From assembly GCF_022601675.1 (NCBI RefSeq), contig NZ_JAKVIL010000005.1:186001-250000 (forward strand): DNA of 64,000 nt. Direction: 5' to 3'. Source of the DNA: Ancylobacter gelatini. GTDB taxonomy: Bacteria > Pseudomonadota > Alphaproteobacteria > Rhizobiales > Xanthobacteraceae. Below the pieces are notes generated by a model, which saw only the letters and a program-made list of their open reading frames with translations, did no database searches and had not been told where the DNA came from. Positions within the stretch are counted from its first letter, which is position 1. Each line of letters begins with the position of its first letter. The position numbers and the translations under genes were made by a program. Shown piece by piece: positions 8,733 through 17,639 of this stretch.

Positions 8733-9434
8733 TCAGTGCTCGCGAGCCTGCGGCAGGTAATGGCTCAGCGTGTGGGCGAGGCCGGGCGCGGTCAGCGTCT
8801 GCAGCCACACCTTGCCGGGCCCGGAAAGCCTGGCGAGGAAAAGCCCATCGCCCCCGAACAGCGCGTTCTTCACTCCGCGCATGGTGGTGATCTCGAAGGA
8901 GACGCTCTCCTCGAACATGCCGACATGGCCGGGATGGGCGAGGATGACCTGCCCGGGCTGGAGGTCGTAGGTCACGAGTTCGCCGCCAAGCTCGATCCAG
9001 GCCTGCGCGGAGCCGGACAGCTTCTGCAGGATGAAGCCCTCCCCGCCGAACACCGCCCCGCCCAGCGTCTGCTGGAACGCGCTGGCGATCTCGATGCCCG
9101 GCGTGCCGCACACGAAGCCGTGGCGATGCACCAGATAGCCGGCACCGGGCCGCACCTCGATCTCCACGATGTTGCCCGGCATCTTGGCGGCGAAGGCGAC
9201 GTTGCCCGGCCCGCGCGCGGCATGGAACTCGGTCATGAACAGGCCGGCGCCGGACACCGCGCGGCTCACCAGTCCGAACAGTCCGCCGCCACCGCCGCCG
9301 CCCATGGCCGATGTCGTCAGCTGCATGTCGCCGGACATCCAGGACAGTTGGTCCGGTGCGCCGATGACCGTCTCCCCGGCATCGAGCCCGACTTCCAGCA
9401 CCGGCAGCGTGGTTCCGATGATCTTCGCGCGCAT
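8733..9434 (-). CDS. AIM24 / TIGR00266 family protein
   Basis: This 233-residue protein belongs to the AIM24-like beta-roll family. Features seen are a WMSGDMQLTT segment, a run of seven glycines near residue 45, and the repeated beta motif forms GEGFILQKLSG and GDGLFLARLSG about 65 residues apart, which reflect the internal repeat of the fold. I chose the ATG at 9434 because GGAGG lies nine bases upstream; an in-frame ATG 36 bp earlier lacks such a site. The function of this family in bacteria is unsettled. It is convergent with the chromate transporter genes. Confidence 0.82.
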   Translation of the reverse strand: MRAKIIGTTLPVLEVGLDAGETVIGAPDQLSWMSGDMQLTTSAMGGGGGGGLFGLVSRAVSGAGLFMTEFHAARGPGNVAFAAKMPGNIVEIEVRPGAGYLVHRHGFVCGTPGIEIASAFQQTLGGAVFGGEGFILQKLSGSAQAWIELGGELVTYDLQPGQVILAHPGHVGMFEESVSFEITTMRGVKNALFGGDGLFLARLSGPGKVWLQTLTAPGLAHTLSHYLPQAREH

Positions 9435-9674
9435 CTCGTGGCTCCTCCCGTGGTTCGTTCCGTCACTCATCTGCGCTGAGCTTAGGCGCGCCGCTCAAGG
9501 GTAGAAAGTGGCGAAAGGGGGCGAAAGGTTCCACACGCCCTCACCGGCGGTGAGAAAAACGAAGCCGACGAAATTCCTCCGTCTCCGGCCCGCGCTACCG
9601 TTCGTCGCGGCCGGGTGACGTGCTATGCTGAAACTGTCCGGCTTTCAGGCCGGTTCTCAGTTCGGGAGTGCTCC

Positions 9675-10013
9675 ATGCCTGCCGTGCCCTCATTCCCTCG
9701 CCTGAAACTTTCCCCCTGCCTGCGCTCGCTCGGCCTCGCTGCCCTGCTCGCGCTCGGCACGCTGGCCGCGCCCGTCCTCACCGGCGGCACCGCACAGGCG
9801 GCCGTTGCGACCCCCGCGCTCGCAGCCGCACCGGCCATCGCTCCCGCGACGGAAAACGTGCGCTGGGTCTGCGGACCCTGGCGCTGCGTCTGGCGGCCGA
9901 ATTATCGCTACTGGTATGTGCCGCCCTATGCCCGCGCCTGGGGACCGCCGGTCGGTCCCGGCTGCTTCTGGCGTCGCACCGGGTGGAATGGCTGGGTACA
10001 CGTCTGCCCGTGA
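9675..10013 (+). CDS. Small secreted Trp/Tyr/Pro-rich protein
   Basis: This 112-residue protein has a signal peptide: basic residues up to about 20, the hydrophobic core LGLAALLALGTLAAPVL, and an Ala-rich cleavage zone ending near AQAA. The mature part is dominated by Trp, Tyr, Pro and Cys (CGPWRCVWRPNYRYW, GPGCFWRRTGWNGWVHVC). Small periplasmic proteins of this look are common in Hyphomicrobiales and have no known role. The ATG at 9675 follows GGGAG; an upstream in-frame ATG would hide the signal peptide. The four cysteines could form two disulfides. Confidence 0.7.
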   Translation: MPAVPSFPRLKLSPCLRSLGLAALLALGTLAAPVLTGGTAQAAVATPALAAAPAIAPATENVRWVCGPWRCVWRPNYRYWYVPPYARAWGPPVGPGCFWRRTGWNGWVHVCP

Positions 10014-10058
10014 GGCGCGCGCCCGTTCAACTCCGGCGCGCGACGCGGTGCGATACAG

Positions 10059-10089
10059 GCTGAAGCGGGGCCATGGGCCTCGCTTCAGC
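10059..10089. terminator. Strong inverted repeat between convergent genes
   Basis: A stem of about 14 bp with one G-T pair, GCTGAAGC at 10059 pairing with GCTTCAGC ending 10089, lies between two convergent genes. It has no T tract on either side, so it may act as a bidirectional terminator or an mRNA 3' end stabiliser. Confidence 0.45.
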
Positions 10090-10101
10090 TGTCTTGCGGG
10101 A

Positions 10102-10470
10102 TCATTGCAGCCCGACGGCATCGCGCGCGGCGGCGACTTCCTGCTGGCAGGCCTCCGTGTCGCCCGCGGCATCAGCCTTGCGCGCGCGCTCCAGCGCGGC
10201 CAACGCCTTTTCCGGCGCCGTGCCGTCGCCCAGTTCGCCCTCGACCTTGGCCATGCCGTCCGGCGAAGGATCCTCGCTCAGCAGCGCGGTGTCGCCCTCC
10301 GGCGCAGACGGGCCGCTGGCGGCGCGGTCGGCAATGATGCGGTCGACGGCCGCCTGGGTGTCGACCACCGTCTGCGCGCAGGTCGAATCGGCGCGGGCCG
10401 TTTCCCCGGGGCCGAGCAGCCCCACCACCAGGGCGGCGAGGGCGGCGAAAAGGGGCAGGCTCCGTTTCAT
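10102..10470 (-). CDS. Small exported protein of unknown function
   Basis: This 122-residue protein opens with a clear signal peptide (MKRSLPLFAALAALVVGLLG, cleavage probably near ARA). The mature part is acidic and Ala-rich, with a conserved-looking Cys near each end (STCAQTV and EACQQEV) that could form a disulfide holding two helices together. AAGGAAAA precedes the ATG. I recognise no domain. It is convergent with the Trp-rich secreted protein. Confidence 0.65.
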   Translation of the reverse strand: MKRSLPLFAALAALVVGLLGPGETARADSTCAQTVVDTQAAVDRIIADRAASGPSAPEGDTALLSEDPSPDGMAKVEGELGDGTAPEKALAALERARKADAAGDTEACQQEVAAARDAVGLQ

Positions 10471-10623
10471 GGCACTTTTCCTTGAGAGGCACCGGCCCGT
10501 CCGGTGCCCGACCCTGGCGATTCGGGAGGGGAGCAGGTCTCGCCCCGCGCCATCCTAGCAAAGACCGGCAGGCGATTTCGAGAGCCCTCGCGTGACGCCG
10601 TGTCACGAGGCACCAGGCCCGCA

Positions 10624-11220
10624 TCAGTCGCGCGCGATCAGCTCACGCTCACCGCGATGCACGGAGGGGTTCAAAGCCGGGCGGCCCAGCGACCGGCGCT
10701 GGAACACGCTGGGACGGCGGTGCTTCAGGCCACCGCGACGGCGGCGACGCAGCTTGGTTGCGGCGACAACCAGACGGCCGAGCATCGGATAGGCCGGATG
10801 GCGACTGCCATCCTCCTCGGTCACCAGCATGGGCAGGCCGAGCGCCTCGCTCCAGCCGCGCCACTGCGCCACCACGTCGTCGATACCCGGCGCGCTGTAG
10901 AGCGTCACCGAAAGCCCGGGATCGGCATGGACCAGAACCACGGCCACGCCGTCATCCTCGCCTTCCGGGTCGAGCAGCGCCACCGCCACGCCCTCATAGC
11001 GCGACAGCTCCATCTCGATCCGCATCGGCACGCCGGAGAGCCGGCGCCGCAGCACGATGCGCGTGGGGTGAAGCTCGATCAGCCGCGCACCGGCATCGGC
11101 ATTGGGATCAAGCGACTGAAAGACGATCGGCCACCCTTCCGGCGCGGACGGACGGTCCAGCGCGACATAGGGGTAGGACGGAACGGGAGGGCACGCCTCC
11201 ACTGCGAACTGACGCCTCAT
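10624..11220 (-). CDS. Conserved hypothetical protein (DUF6101-like)
   Basis: This 198-residue protein is probably cytoplasmic. It has a beta-rich middle (RIEMELSRYEGVAVALLDPE, VAVVLVHADPGLSVTLYSAP) and a very basic tail (KLRRRRRGGLKHRRPS). It looks like the Hyphomicrobiales family that I recall as DUF6101, whose function is unknown; the name is from memory. GGGGAG stands before the ATG. The basic tail may contact nucleic acid or membrane, which is speculation. About 240 bp without a recognisable gene separate it from the divergent phosphatase. Confidence 0.65.
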   Translation of the reverse strand: MRRQFAVEACPPVPSYPYVALDRPSAPEGWPIVFQSLDPNADAGARLIELHPTRIVLRRRLSGVPMRIEMELSRYEGVAVALLDPEGEDDGVAVVLVHADPGLSVTLYSAPGIDDVVAQWRGWSEALGLPMLVTEEDGSRHPAYPMLGRLVVAATKLRRRRRGGLKHRRPSVFQRRSLGRPALNPSVHRGERELIARD

Positions 11221-11457
11221 GGTACTCCCCGCCGGTTTCGGAAGGCTCTGTCGGCCCCGGTCGTGAGGGGAAGCTATGGGACGCCCTCTCCCTGTCGGCT
11301 TAAGGGAAATGGTTGATCGTTTCTTTGCGGGCTTCTTCCGGGTCTATGCTTGACGAAACCTTGAAAAGCTGCGGCTTTTTCGACCGGACCGGCTAAGAAA
11401 CGGCGCACACCATTGGTGGGGCTTGCCAGCCCGCCCGTGCACGCATAAGGCGTTGCC

Positions 11458-12264
11458 ATGACCTCGCCACTCCACGATCCCGCGTCCGACCCGCTGGCCG
11501 ATCCGGCCATCGCGGCGCGCCATCTCGCGGATGCGGTGGTGGCGGCCGGTGCGGTCGCTGCCGCCATGTTCCGCGCCGGGGTGAAATCCTGGTCCAAGCA
11601 CAATGACTCCCCGGTGACCGAAGCCGACCTCGCGGTCGACGCCATGCTGCGCGAGCGGCTCGGCGCGCTGGCGCCGGCCTATGGCTGGCTCTCCGAGGAG
11701 ACGGTGGACGAGCCCTCGCGGCTGGAGCGCGACCGGGTATGGATCGTCGACCCGATCGACGGCACCCGCGCCTACATGGCCGGCGGCGCGGACTGGTGCG
11801 TGGAAGCCGCGCTGGTGGAAAACGGCCGCCCGATCGCCGGCGCGCTCTTCGCCCCGGTCACGGACGAATTGTTCGTCGCCGTGCTCGGCGGTGGCGCTAC
11901 CCGCAACGGCCAGCCGATCCGGGTCTCGGAGGCCGCGCGCGTGGAAGGCGCCCTTGTCGACGGCCCCGGGCCGTGGCTCAGCCATATCGACCGGGCGGGC
12001 GCGGTGCGTCGCCATCCGCGCATCCGCTCGCTGGCGCTGCGCATCGCCCGTGTCGCGACGGGCGAGCTGGATGCGGCATTCGCGTCACCCAATGGCAATG
12101 ACTGGGACCTTGCCGCCGCCGACCTTTTGGTGCACGAAGCATATGGCCGCCTGACCACACTCGACGGCCTCCCGCTCGCTTACAACGCGCCCGTGCCGCG
12201 ACATGGCGCCCTGGTTTCCGCCGGCGCCCTGTTGTACCCGTCCATGCTGGATGCGGCGCGCTGA
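11458..12264 (+). CDS. Inositol monophosphatase / CysQ-type 3'(2'),5'-bisphosphate nucleotidase
   Basis: This 268-residue phosphatase is of the lithium-sensitive Mg-dependent superfamily. Metal-site motifs are in order: LSEET near residue 79 (Glu), WIVDPIDGTRAY near residue 97 (the DPIDGT signature), and NDWDLAAADLL near residue 213 (WD motif). Within this family CysQ removes the 3' phosphate of PAP, but inositol-phosphate or Kdo-phosphate type activities cannot be excluded. It begins a run of same-strand genes leading into waaA and lpxK, 30 bp before the DUF4170 gene, which points to an envelope link. Confidence 0.85.
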   Translation: MTSPLHDPASDPLADPAIAARHLADAVVAAGAVAAAMFRAGVKSWSKHNDSPVTEADLAVDAMLRERLGALAPAYGWLSEETVDEPSRLERDRVWIVDPIDGTRAYMAGGADWCVEAALVENGRPIAGALFAPVTDELFVAVLGGGATRNGQPIRVSEAARVEGALVDGPGPWLSHIDRAGAVRRHPRIRSLALRIARVATGELDAAFASPNGNDWDLAAADLLVHEAYGRLTTLDGLPLAYNAPVPRHGALVSAGALLYPSMLDAAR

Positions 12265-12294
12265 GGCTGGCCCGATCGTAGGAACGCAACCGGC

Positions 12295-12537
12295 ATGACC
12301 GAGACCAAATCCCAGCTTCTCCACCTCGTCTTCGGCGGCGAACTCGAAGACATTGACGGCGTGACCTTCAAGGATCTCGACCAGCTCGACATCGTCGGCA
12401 TCTACCCGAACTATGCCGCCGCCCATGCCGCCTGGAAGTCCAAGGCGCAACAGACCGTCGACAACGCGCATATGCGCTACTTCGTCGTGCATCTTCACCG
12501 GCTCCTGGACCCGGAATCCGGCTCCAACGCGCGCTGA
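12295..12537 (+). CDS. DUF4170 small protein
   Basis: This 80-residue soluble protein matches the alphaproteobacterial DUF4170 pattern as I recall it: LHLVFGGELEDIDGVTF at the start, DIVGIYPNYAAAHAAWKSKA in the middle and RYFVVHLHRLLDPE at the end. It sits between the phosphatase and the DUF374 gene, 15 bp ahead of the latter, in a constant neighbourhood with lipid A genes. No biochemical role is known. Confidence 0.82.
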   Translation: MTETKSQLLHLVFGGELEDIDGVTFKDLDQLDIVGIYPNYAAAHAAWKSKAQQTVDNAHMRYFVVHLHRLLDPESGSNAR

Positions 12538-12552
12538 GAGTGACATCGACAC

Positions 12553-13272
12553 ATGTGGCGCCGCATGCGCACATCGCGGAAGCTCCGCACCGCGCTCGGT
12601 CGGAGCATGGCCGCCTATCTGCGTTTCGTCTGGCGCTCCTCGCGCGTGGTGATGGAGCCGGCCGACCTTTATGATCTGGCGGAAGTGCAGCTTCCGATGA
12701 TCCTCACCTTCTGGCACGGCCAGCATTTCCTGACGCCGTTCCTGGTCAAGCCGCACCATAAGGCGAAGGTCATGATCTCGCGCAGCAAGGATGCGGAAGT
12801 GAACGCCATCGCCGCCGAGGCGCTGGGAATCGGGACCATCCGCGGCTCCGGCGCGCAGGGCCGCAACTTCCACCAGAAGGGCGGCCTCAACGCCACGATG
12901 GAGATGATCCGCAGCCTGGAAGAGGGCTGCAATGTCGCGATGACCGCGGATGTGCCCAAGATCAGCCGGGTGGCGGGGCTGGGCGTCATCACCATCGCCA
13001 AGCATTCCGGCCGGCCGATCTACCCGGTGGCGATCGCCACCCGGAACCGCATCCTGGCACGCAGTTGGGACAGGGCGGCGATCCACCTGCCCTTCGGCAA
13101 GGCGGCAGTGGTCGCGGGCGACGGCGTGCGCGTGGCGGCGGACGCCGGACCCGAGGAACTGGAGGCCGCGCGCCGCGAATTGCAGCGCCAGCTCGAAGTG
13201 GCAACCACCCGCGCCGAGGAGCTGGTCGGCCGGTGTACCCCCGCAAAGGAGTGCGTCGCGCATCATGGCTAG
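12553..13272 (+). CDS. DUF374 lysophospholipid acyltransferase-like protein
   Basis: This 239-residue protein belongs to DUF374, a relative of the LPLAT acyltransferases. The family's altered HX4D-like motif is seen as FWHGQHFLTPF near residue 54, then MISRSKDAE, GTIRGSGAQG and the TADVPKISRVAGLGV region that corresponds to the acyl-acceptor site (usually DGP in the family). It probably acts at the cytoplasmic face of the inner membrane. Its place directly before waaA, with an 8-bp overlap, suggests it acylates lipid A or a Kdo-lipid A precursor, but that is inference. Confidence 0.85.
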   Translation: MWRRMRTSRKLRTALGRSMAAYLRFVWRSSRVVMEPADLYDLAEVQLPMILTFWHGQHFLTPFLVKPHHKAKVMISRSKDAEVNAIAAEALGIGTIRGSGAQGRNFHQKGGLNATMEMIRSLEEGCNVAMTADVPKISRVAGLGVITIAKHSGRPIYPVAIATRNRILARSWDRAAIHLPFGKAAVVAGDGVRVAADAGPEELEAARRELQRQLEVATTRAEELVGRCTPAKECVAHHG

Positions 13273-14560
13273 CGCGCGTTTCACCCTGCCGATCCGCGCC
13301 TACCGGCTTGCGACCTGGCTCGCGACGCCGTTCGTGCGCCTGCTGCTGATGAAGCGGCTGAAGCGCGGCAAGGAGGATGGGCAGCGGCTGCGCGAGCGCC
13401 ACGGATTGAGCCGCGTGCCCCGGCCCAAGGGGCCGCTGGTGTGGCTGCACGGGGCCAGCGTCGGCGAGATGATCGCGGTGCTGCCGTTGATGGACCGGCT
13501 GCGGGCCCGCGGCTTCAAGGTGCTGCTGACCTCGGGCACGGTCACCTCGGCGCGGCTCGCGAGCTCGCGGCTGCCGCCCGACATCGTGCACCAGTTCGTG
13601 CCGCTGGATTCACCCCTTTTCGTGCGCCGCTTCCTCAAGCACTGGCGGCCGGATCTGGTGCTGCTGGTAGAATCCGAACTCTGGCCCAACCTCTTGATCG
13701 AGGTGAATGCCCGCCGCACACCGCTGGTGATGGTGAACGCGCGCATGTCGCCGAAATCCTTCGTCAACTGGCGCCGCATGTCCAAGAGTGTGGCGGCGTT
13801 GCTGGCGCGGGTCGATCTGTGCCTTGCCCAGGGCCCGGATGATGGCGATCGCCTCAGCCGGCTCGGCGCGCCGCGCGTCACCGTCACCGGCAATCTGAAA
13901 TTCGATGCCCCGCCCCCGCCGGTCGACATCGTCGCCTTCGACGCGCTGCGCACCGCGACCTCGGGCCGTCAGGTGCTGGTCGCCGCCTCGACCCATCCGG
14001 GCGAGGAGGAGATGGTGATCGAGGCCCATCAGCGCCTGCGCAAGGAATTGCCGAACCTCCTGACCATCATCGCCCCGCGCCATCCCGAGCGCGGCCGCGC
14101 GGTGCTCCAGCTCGCCAACGAGGCCGGCTGCCCGGCGGTGCTGCGCTCGGACGGCTATCTGCCCGATCGTGGCACGCAGATTTACGTCGCCGACACCATC
14201 GGCGAGCTCGGCCTGTTCTACCGGCTGGCGCCGGTCGCGCTGCTCGGTGGTTCGCTGGTGCGCCATGGCGGGCAGAATCCGATCGAGCCGATCAAGCTGG
14301 ATTCGGCGATCCTGCACGGACCCTATGTCACCAATTTCGCGGAGATTTATGGCCGGCTCGACGCCGAACGCGGCGGGGCGCAGGTGACCGATGCTCGCTC
14401 CCTGGCCGCCGCCGCCTATATGCTGTTCGCCGACGCGCCCGCGCGCCAGCGCATGAGCGCGGCCGGGCAGGCCACCATCGCCAGCTATGGCGGCGCGCTC
14501 GAACGTACCCTCGCCGCGATCGACCCCTATCTGGTGCAGATCCGGCTGGAAAGGCACTGA
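13265..14560 (+). CDS. waaA: 3-deoxy-D-manno-octulosonic acid (Kdo) transferase
   Basis: WaaA (KdtA) moves Kdo from CMP-Kdo to lipid IVA at the inner membrane. The 431-residue GT30 enzyme begins with a membrane-anchoring stretch, then VWLHGASVGEMIAVLPL with the catalytic Glu region near residue 72, LLVESELWPNLL, ARMSPKSFVNWRR and ASTHPGEEEMV, which starts the C-terminal nucleotide-binding half. GGSLVRHGGQNPIEP near residue 334 is the sugar-nucleotide loop. The ATG at 13265 overlaps the DUF374 gene by 8 bp, and lpxK follows after 5 bp, so these three are translated as a unit. Confidence 0.95.
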   Translation: MASARFTLPIRAYRLATWLATPFVRLLLMKRLKRGKEDGQRLRERHGLSRVPRPKGPLVWLHGASVGEMIAVLPLMDRLRARGFKVLLTSGTVTSARLASSRLPPDIVHQFVPLDSPLFVRRFLKHWRPDLVLLVESELWPNLLIEVNARRTPLVMVNARMSPKSFVNWRRMSKSVAALLARVDLCLAQGPDDGDRLSRLGAPRVTVTGNLKFDAPPPPVDIVAFDALRTATSGRQVLVAASTHPGEEEMVIEAHQRLRKELPNLLTIIAPRHPERGRAVLQLANEAGCPAVLRSDGYLPDRGTQIYVADTIGELGLFYRLAPVALLGGSLVRHGGQNPIEPIKLDSAILHGPYVTNFAEIYGRLDAERGGAQVTDARSLAAAAYMLFADAPARQRMSAAGQATIASYGGALERTLAAIDPYLVQIRLERH

Positions 14561-14565
14561 AGACG

Positions 14566-15579
14566 ATGCGGGCCCCCGATTTCTGGTGGCGGCGAAAAGC
14601 GGGGCTGGAGGCAACGCTGCTCCGCCCGCTCGGCGCGCTGGTCGGGGCAGCCACGGCCCTGCGCATGCGCCGCGGCGGCATCGACCCCGGCATTCCGGTG
14701 ATCTGCGTCGGCAACCCGACCGCCGGCGGCTCCGGCAAGACCCCGACCGCCATCCACCTTGCGCGCCATCTCGCCCGGCAGGGTCGGCGGCCGGCCATTC
14801 TCACCCGCGGCTATGGCGGGCGCGAGAAGGGGCCGGTGCAGGTCGATCCCACCCGCCACCTCTCCGGCGATGTCGGCGACGAGCCGCTGCTGCTCGCCCG
14901 CGCCGCGCCGACCTATGTGTCGCGGGACCGGGTGGCCGGTGCCGCCGCCGCCGTCGCCGACGGCGCCGACGTGCTGCTCATGGATGATGGCTTCCAGAAT
15001 CCGGCGCTGGCCAAGGCGCTGTCGCTCCTCGTGGTCGATGGCGCGGTGGGCATCGGCAATGGCCTGTGCCTCCCCGCCGGCCCGCTCCGGGCGCCGTTGC
15101 CGCCCCAGTTCGCCCGCGCTCAGGCGCTGCTGGTGATCGGCGAAGGTGCGGCGGGCGAGCGCGTGGCGCGCGACGGCTACGAGGCCGGGCTGAAGGTGCT
15201 GCGCGGGCGCCTCGCCCCGGATGCGCAGGTGCTCGCCCAGCTCATCGGCCGGCGCGTGCTGGCCTTTGCCGGCATCGGCCGGCCTGCCAAGTTCTTCGAC
15301 ACGCTGCGCTCGCTCGGCGTGCTGCCGGCCATCACCCGCGCCTTTGCCGACCATCACGTCTTCACCGGCACCGAGGCCGTCGACTTGCGGCTTCAGGCCG
15401 AGCGCGAAGGATTGCTGCTGGTGACGACGGAGAAGGACGCGGCGCGGCTCGCCGGCAGCGATGCCGGCCGTGCGCTGCTCAGCGCCTGCGTGGTGTTGCC
15501 GGTGCGGCTCGCATTGGAACCTCAGAGCGCGGCGGCACTGGACGTGCTGATCGCCGACCGGGCGGCGCCCCGGCGCTGA
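14566..15579 (+). CDS. lpxK: Tetraacyldisaccharide 4'-kinase
   Basis: LpxK phosphorylates the 4' position of the lipid A disaccharide. This 337-residue protein has the N-terminal Walker A ICVGNPTAGGSGKTPTA near residue 46, RGYGGREKGPVQVD, the DDGFQNP motif that carries the catalytic Asp, the LPAGPLRAP loop and the C-terminal TTEKDAARL signature. A short amphipathic N-terminus contacts the membrane. It follows waaA by 5 bp and is convergent with the DUF2093 gene, separated by 3 bp. Confidence 0.95.
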   Translation: MRAPDFWWRRKAGLEATLLRPLGALVGAATALRMRRGGIDPGIPVICVGNPTAGGSGKTPTAIHLARHLARQGRRPAILTRGYGGREKGPVQVDPTRHLSGDVGDEPLLLARAAPTYVSRDRVAGAAAAVADGADVLLMDDGFQNPALAKALSLLVVDGAVGIGNGLCLPAGPLRAPLPPQFARAQALLVIGEGAAGERVARDGYEAGLKVLRGRLAPDAQVLAQLIGRRVLAFAGIGRPAKFFDTLRSLGVLPAITRAFADHHVFTGTEAVDLRLQAEREGLLLVTTEKDAARLAGSDAGRALLSACVVLPVRLALEPQSAAALDVLIADRAAPRR

Positions 15580-15582
15580 CGC

Positions 15583-15813
15583 TTACGCTGTGGGGGGACG
15601 CAGCCGGCCGGGATGCAGCCGGGCGAGCACCGCCTGCGGCGTGGCATAGGCTTCCTGCAAATCGACGCTCCAGTAGCGCAGTTCGTCGAGCGGGATCGCC
15701 TCGCCGGTCACCGCGCAGCGCACATAGGTGCCCGGGCGAACGACGCGGAAATCGCCGTCGAGATAACGCACCTCGGCCTCGCCGGACGCGGAGAATCGTT
15801 CAAACCTGTTCAT
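15583..15813 (-). CDS. DUF2093 small protein
   Basis: This 76-residue protein fits DUF2093 as I recall it: VRYLDGDFRVVRPGTYVRC, then AIPLDELRYWSVDLQEAY. It has no membrane segment or signal. The family is found next to lpxK or xseA in alphaproteobacteria and has no known role. It is convergent with lpxK and lies downstream of xseA on the same strand with a gap of about 120 bp. Confidence 0.82.
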   Translation of the reverse strand: MNRFERFSASGEAEVRYLDGDFRVVRPGTYVRCAVTGEAIPLDELRYWSVDLQEAYATPQAVLARLHPGRLRPPTA

Positions 15814-15934
15814 CGCCTGATGCGGCCCTGTTGGCCGCCCTTCAATGCCCTGCGCGCAGCGTCATGCCGGAAACCGGGACGACCGCACCACCATAAAGAC
15901 CGGGGCACCCTCACGGCAACCCCGCTTCGCACCG

Positions 15935-17512
15935 TCATTCGCCGAACAAGGTGGGCTGTCCGTCCGTGTCCGGCAAGGGCTTGGCCCGGCGACGCGGCGC
16001 GGGACGGACATCCGGTCGCGCCTTGGCCGGCGGGGCGGAAGGCGCCGGCGGCGCGGCCGGATCGCCACCCGCCACCGCCCCGACGCGGCCATCGGCGAAT
16101 TCAAGGTCCAGCACCGCCCCGGACGCCACGCTCGCCGCCCGGCGCAGGGGCGTGCCCGAAGCATCGCGCACCAGCGCGAAGCCGCGCTCCAGCACGCCGT
16201 GATAGGACAAAGCCTGCATGAGTTGGCCGAGCCCAGCGAGCCGGCGAGCCCGCTCCTGACCCGCCCGCAGCATGGCCGGCTGCAGTCGCGCCGCCAACCC
16301 TTCCAGCCGCTCGCGCGAACGGGCGTTGCGCTCGGCCTGCGCCTTGGCATTGGCCCGCAGCGCGCTGTCGAGGCGGGCAGCGAACAGTTCGAAGCGCTCA
16401 CGCCGCCGCTCCACCAGCACGGCGAGCCGGGCAGGCGCGAGCCGGCCTTCGGCACGCGTCAGCCGCAGCCGGTGAGCGGCGGCATTGGCGGTCAGGGCGC
16501 GCGGCAGCCGGCCCGACGCCATGTCGAGCCGCTGGCGCGGCTGGGCGAGCAGCGCGTCCGCGTTCGGCAGCAGGCGGGCGAGAGAACGAAGCTCCCCGCG
16601 CCGCCGCTCCGCCATGCGCGCCATCGCCCCGCCAAGCCGGGCACCAAGCCCCTGCACCTCGGCGATCAATTCGCCGCGCACGGGCACCGCCATCTCTGCG
16701 GCGGCGGTCGGGGTGGGCGCGCGCACATCGGCCGCGAAGTCGATCAGCGTCACGTCGGTCTCGTGGCCGACGGCGGAAATCAGCGGAATGCCGCTCTCCG
16801 CGGCCGCCCTCACCACGATCTCCTCGGAAAAGCCGAGCAGGTCTTCGAGCGAACCGCCGCCGCGCGCGACGATCAGCACATCCGGGCGCGGCACCGGGCC
16901 GTCCACTGGGAGCGCGTTGAAGCCGCGAATGGCGGCAGCGACTTCCGCGCCCGAAGTCTCGCCCTGTACCCGCACCGGCCACACCAGCACATGGCGGGGG
17001 AAACGGTCCTCCAGCCGGTGCAGAATATCGCGGATCACCGCCCCCGTCGGCGAGGTGACCACGCCGATCACGCGCGGCAGGAAGGGCGGGCGCCGCTTGC
17101 GTTCGGGCGCGAACAGGCCCTCGCTGGCGAGCCGGCGCTTGCGCTCCTCCAGCATCGCCATGATCGCGCCGGCACCGGCGAATTCAAGCTGCTCGATGAC
17201 GATCTGGTAGGAGGATTTGCCGGGAAAGGTGGTGATGCGGCCGATCGCCACCACTTCCAGCCCTTCCTCGGGCTTGAGCCGCAGCCGGCCGAAATTGCCC
17301 TTCCACACTACGGCGTCGAGCCGGGCAGTGGAATCCTTCAGGCTGAAATAGGCGTGGCCGGAGGAATGCGGCCCGCGATAGCCGGAGATTTCGCCGCGCA
17401 CCCGCACATGGCCGAACGCATCCTCCACCGTGCGCTTCAGCGCGCCGGAAAGTTCGGAAACGGTCCAGTCGGGGGCGTTGGAGGTCGGGGAATCGGTCAT
17501 GTCGTCGGGCAT
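15935..17512 (-). CDS. xseA: Exodeoxyribonuclease VII large subunit
   Basis: XseA with XseB forms exonuclease VII, which degrades single-stranded DNA. This 525-residue protein has the N-terminal OB fold (about 15-110; [19 protein letters not shown]), the catalytic region [18 protein letters not shown], and [14 protein letters not shown] with [20 protein letters not shown], followed by a long Arg/Ala/Glu-rich helical region (about 290-460). The C-terminal 60 residues are Ala/Pro-rich and basic, longer than in the Escherichia coli protein. No xseB is in this window. A second in-frame ATG 12 bp after the chosen start is possible. Confidence 0.95.
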   Translation of the reverse strand: MPDDMTDSPTSNAPDWTVSELSGALKRTVEDAFGHVRVRGEISGYRGPHSSGHAYFSLKDSTARLDAVVWKGNFGRLRLKPEEGLEVVAIGRITTFPGKSSYQIVIEQLEFAGAGAIMAMLEERKRRLASEGLFAPERKRRPPFLPRVIGVVTSPTGAVIRDILHRLEDRFPRHVLVWPVRVQGETSGAEVAAAIRGFNALPVDGPVPRPDVLIVARGGGSLEDLLGFSEEIVVRAAAESGIPLISAVGHETDVTLIDFAADVRAPTPTAAAEMAVPVRGELIAEVQGLGARLGGAMARMAERRRGELRSLARLLPNADALLAQPRQRLDMASGRLPRALTANAAAHRLRLTRAEGRLAPARLAVLVERRRERFELFAARLDSALRANAKAQAERNARSRERLEGLAARLQPAMLRAGQERARRLAGLGQLMQALSYHGVLERGFALVRDASGTPLRRAASVASGAVLDLEFADGRVGAVAGGDPAAPPAPSAPPAKARPDVRPAPRRRAKPLPDTDGQPTLFGE

Positions 17513-17639
17513 CAGGGAGTGATAGTCGCTTTTGCCGGAAGCGGGAACGCCTGCCGGCTACCCGGTCATGTTCGCCTTGATCCGCGCGGGCGCCCGCCTT
17601 AGGTTGCGCGCGATTTTTCCGCCAACCGCCGGCTTTCCC

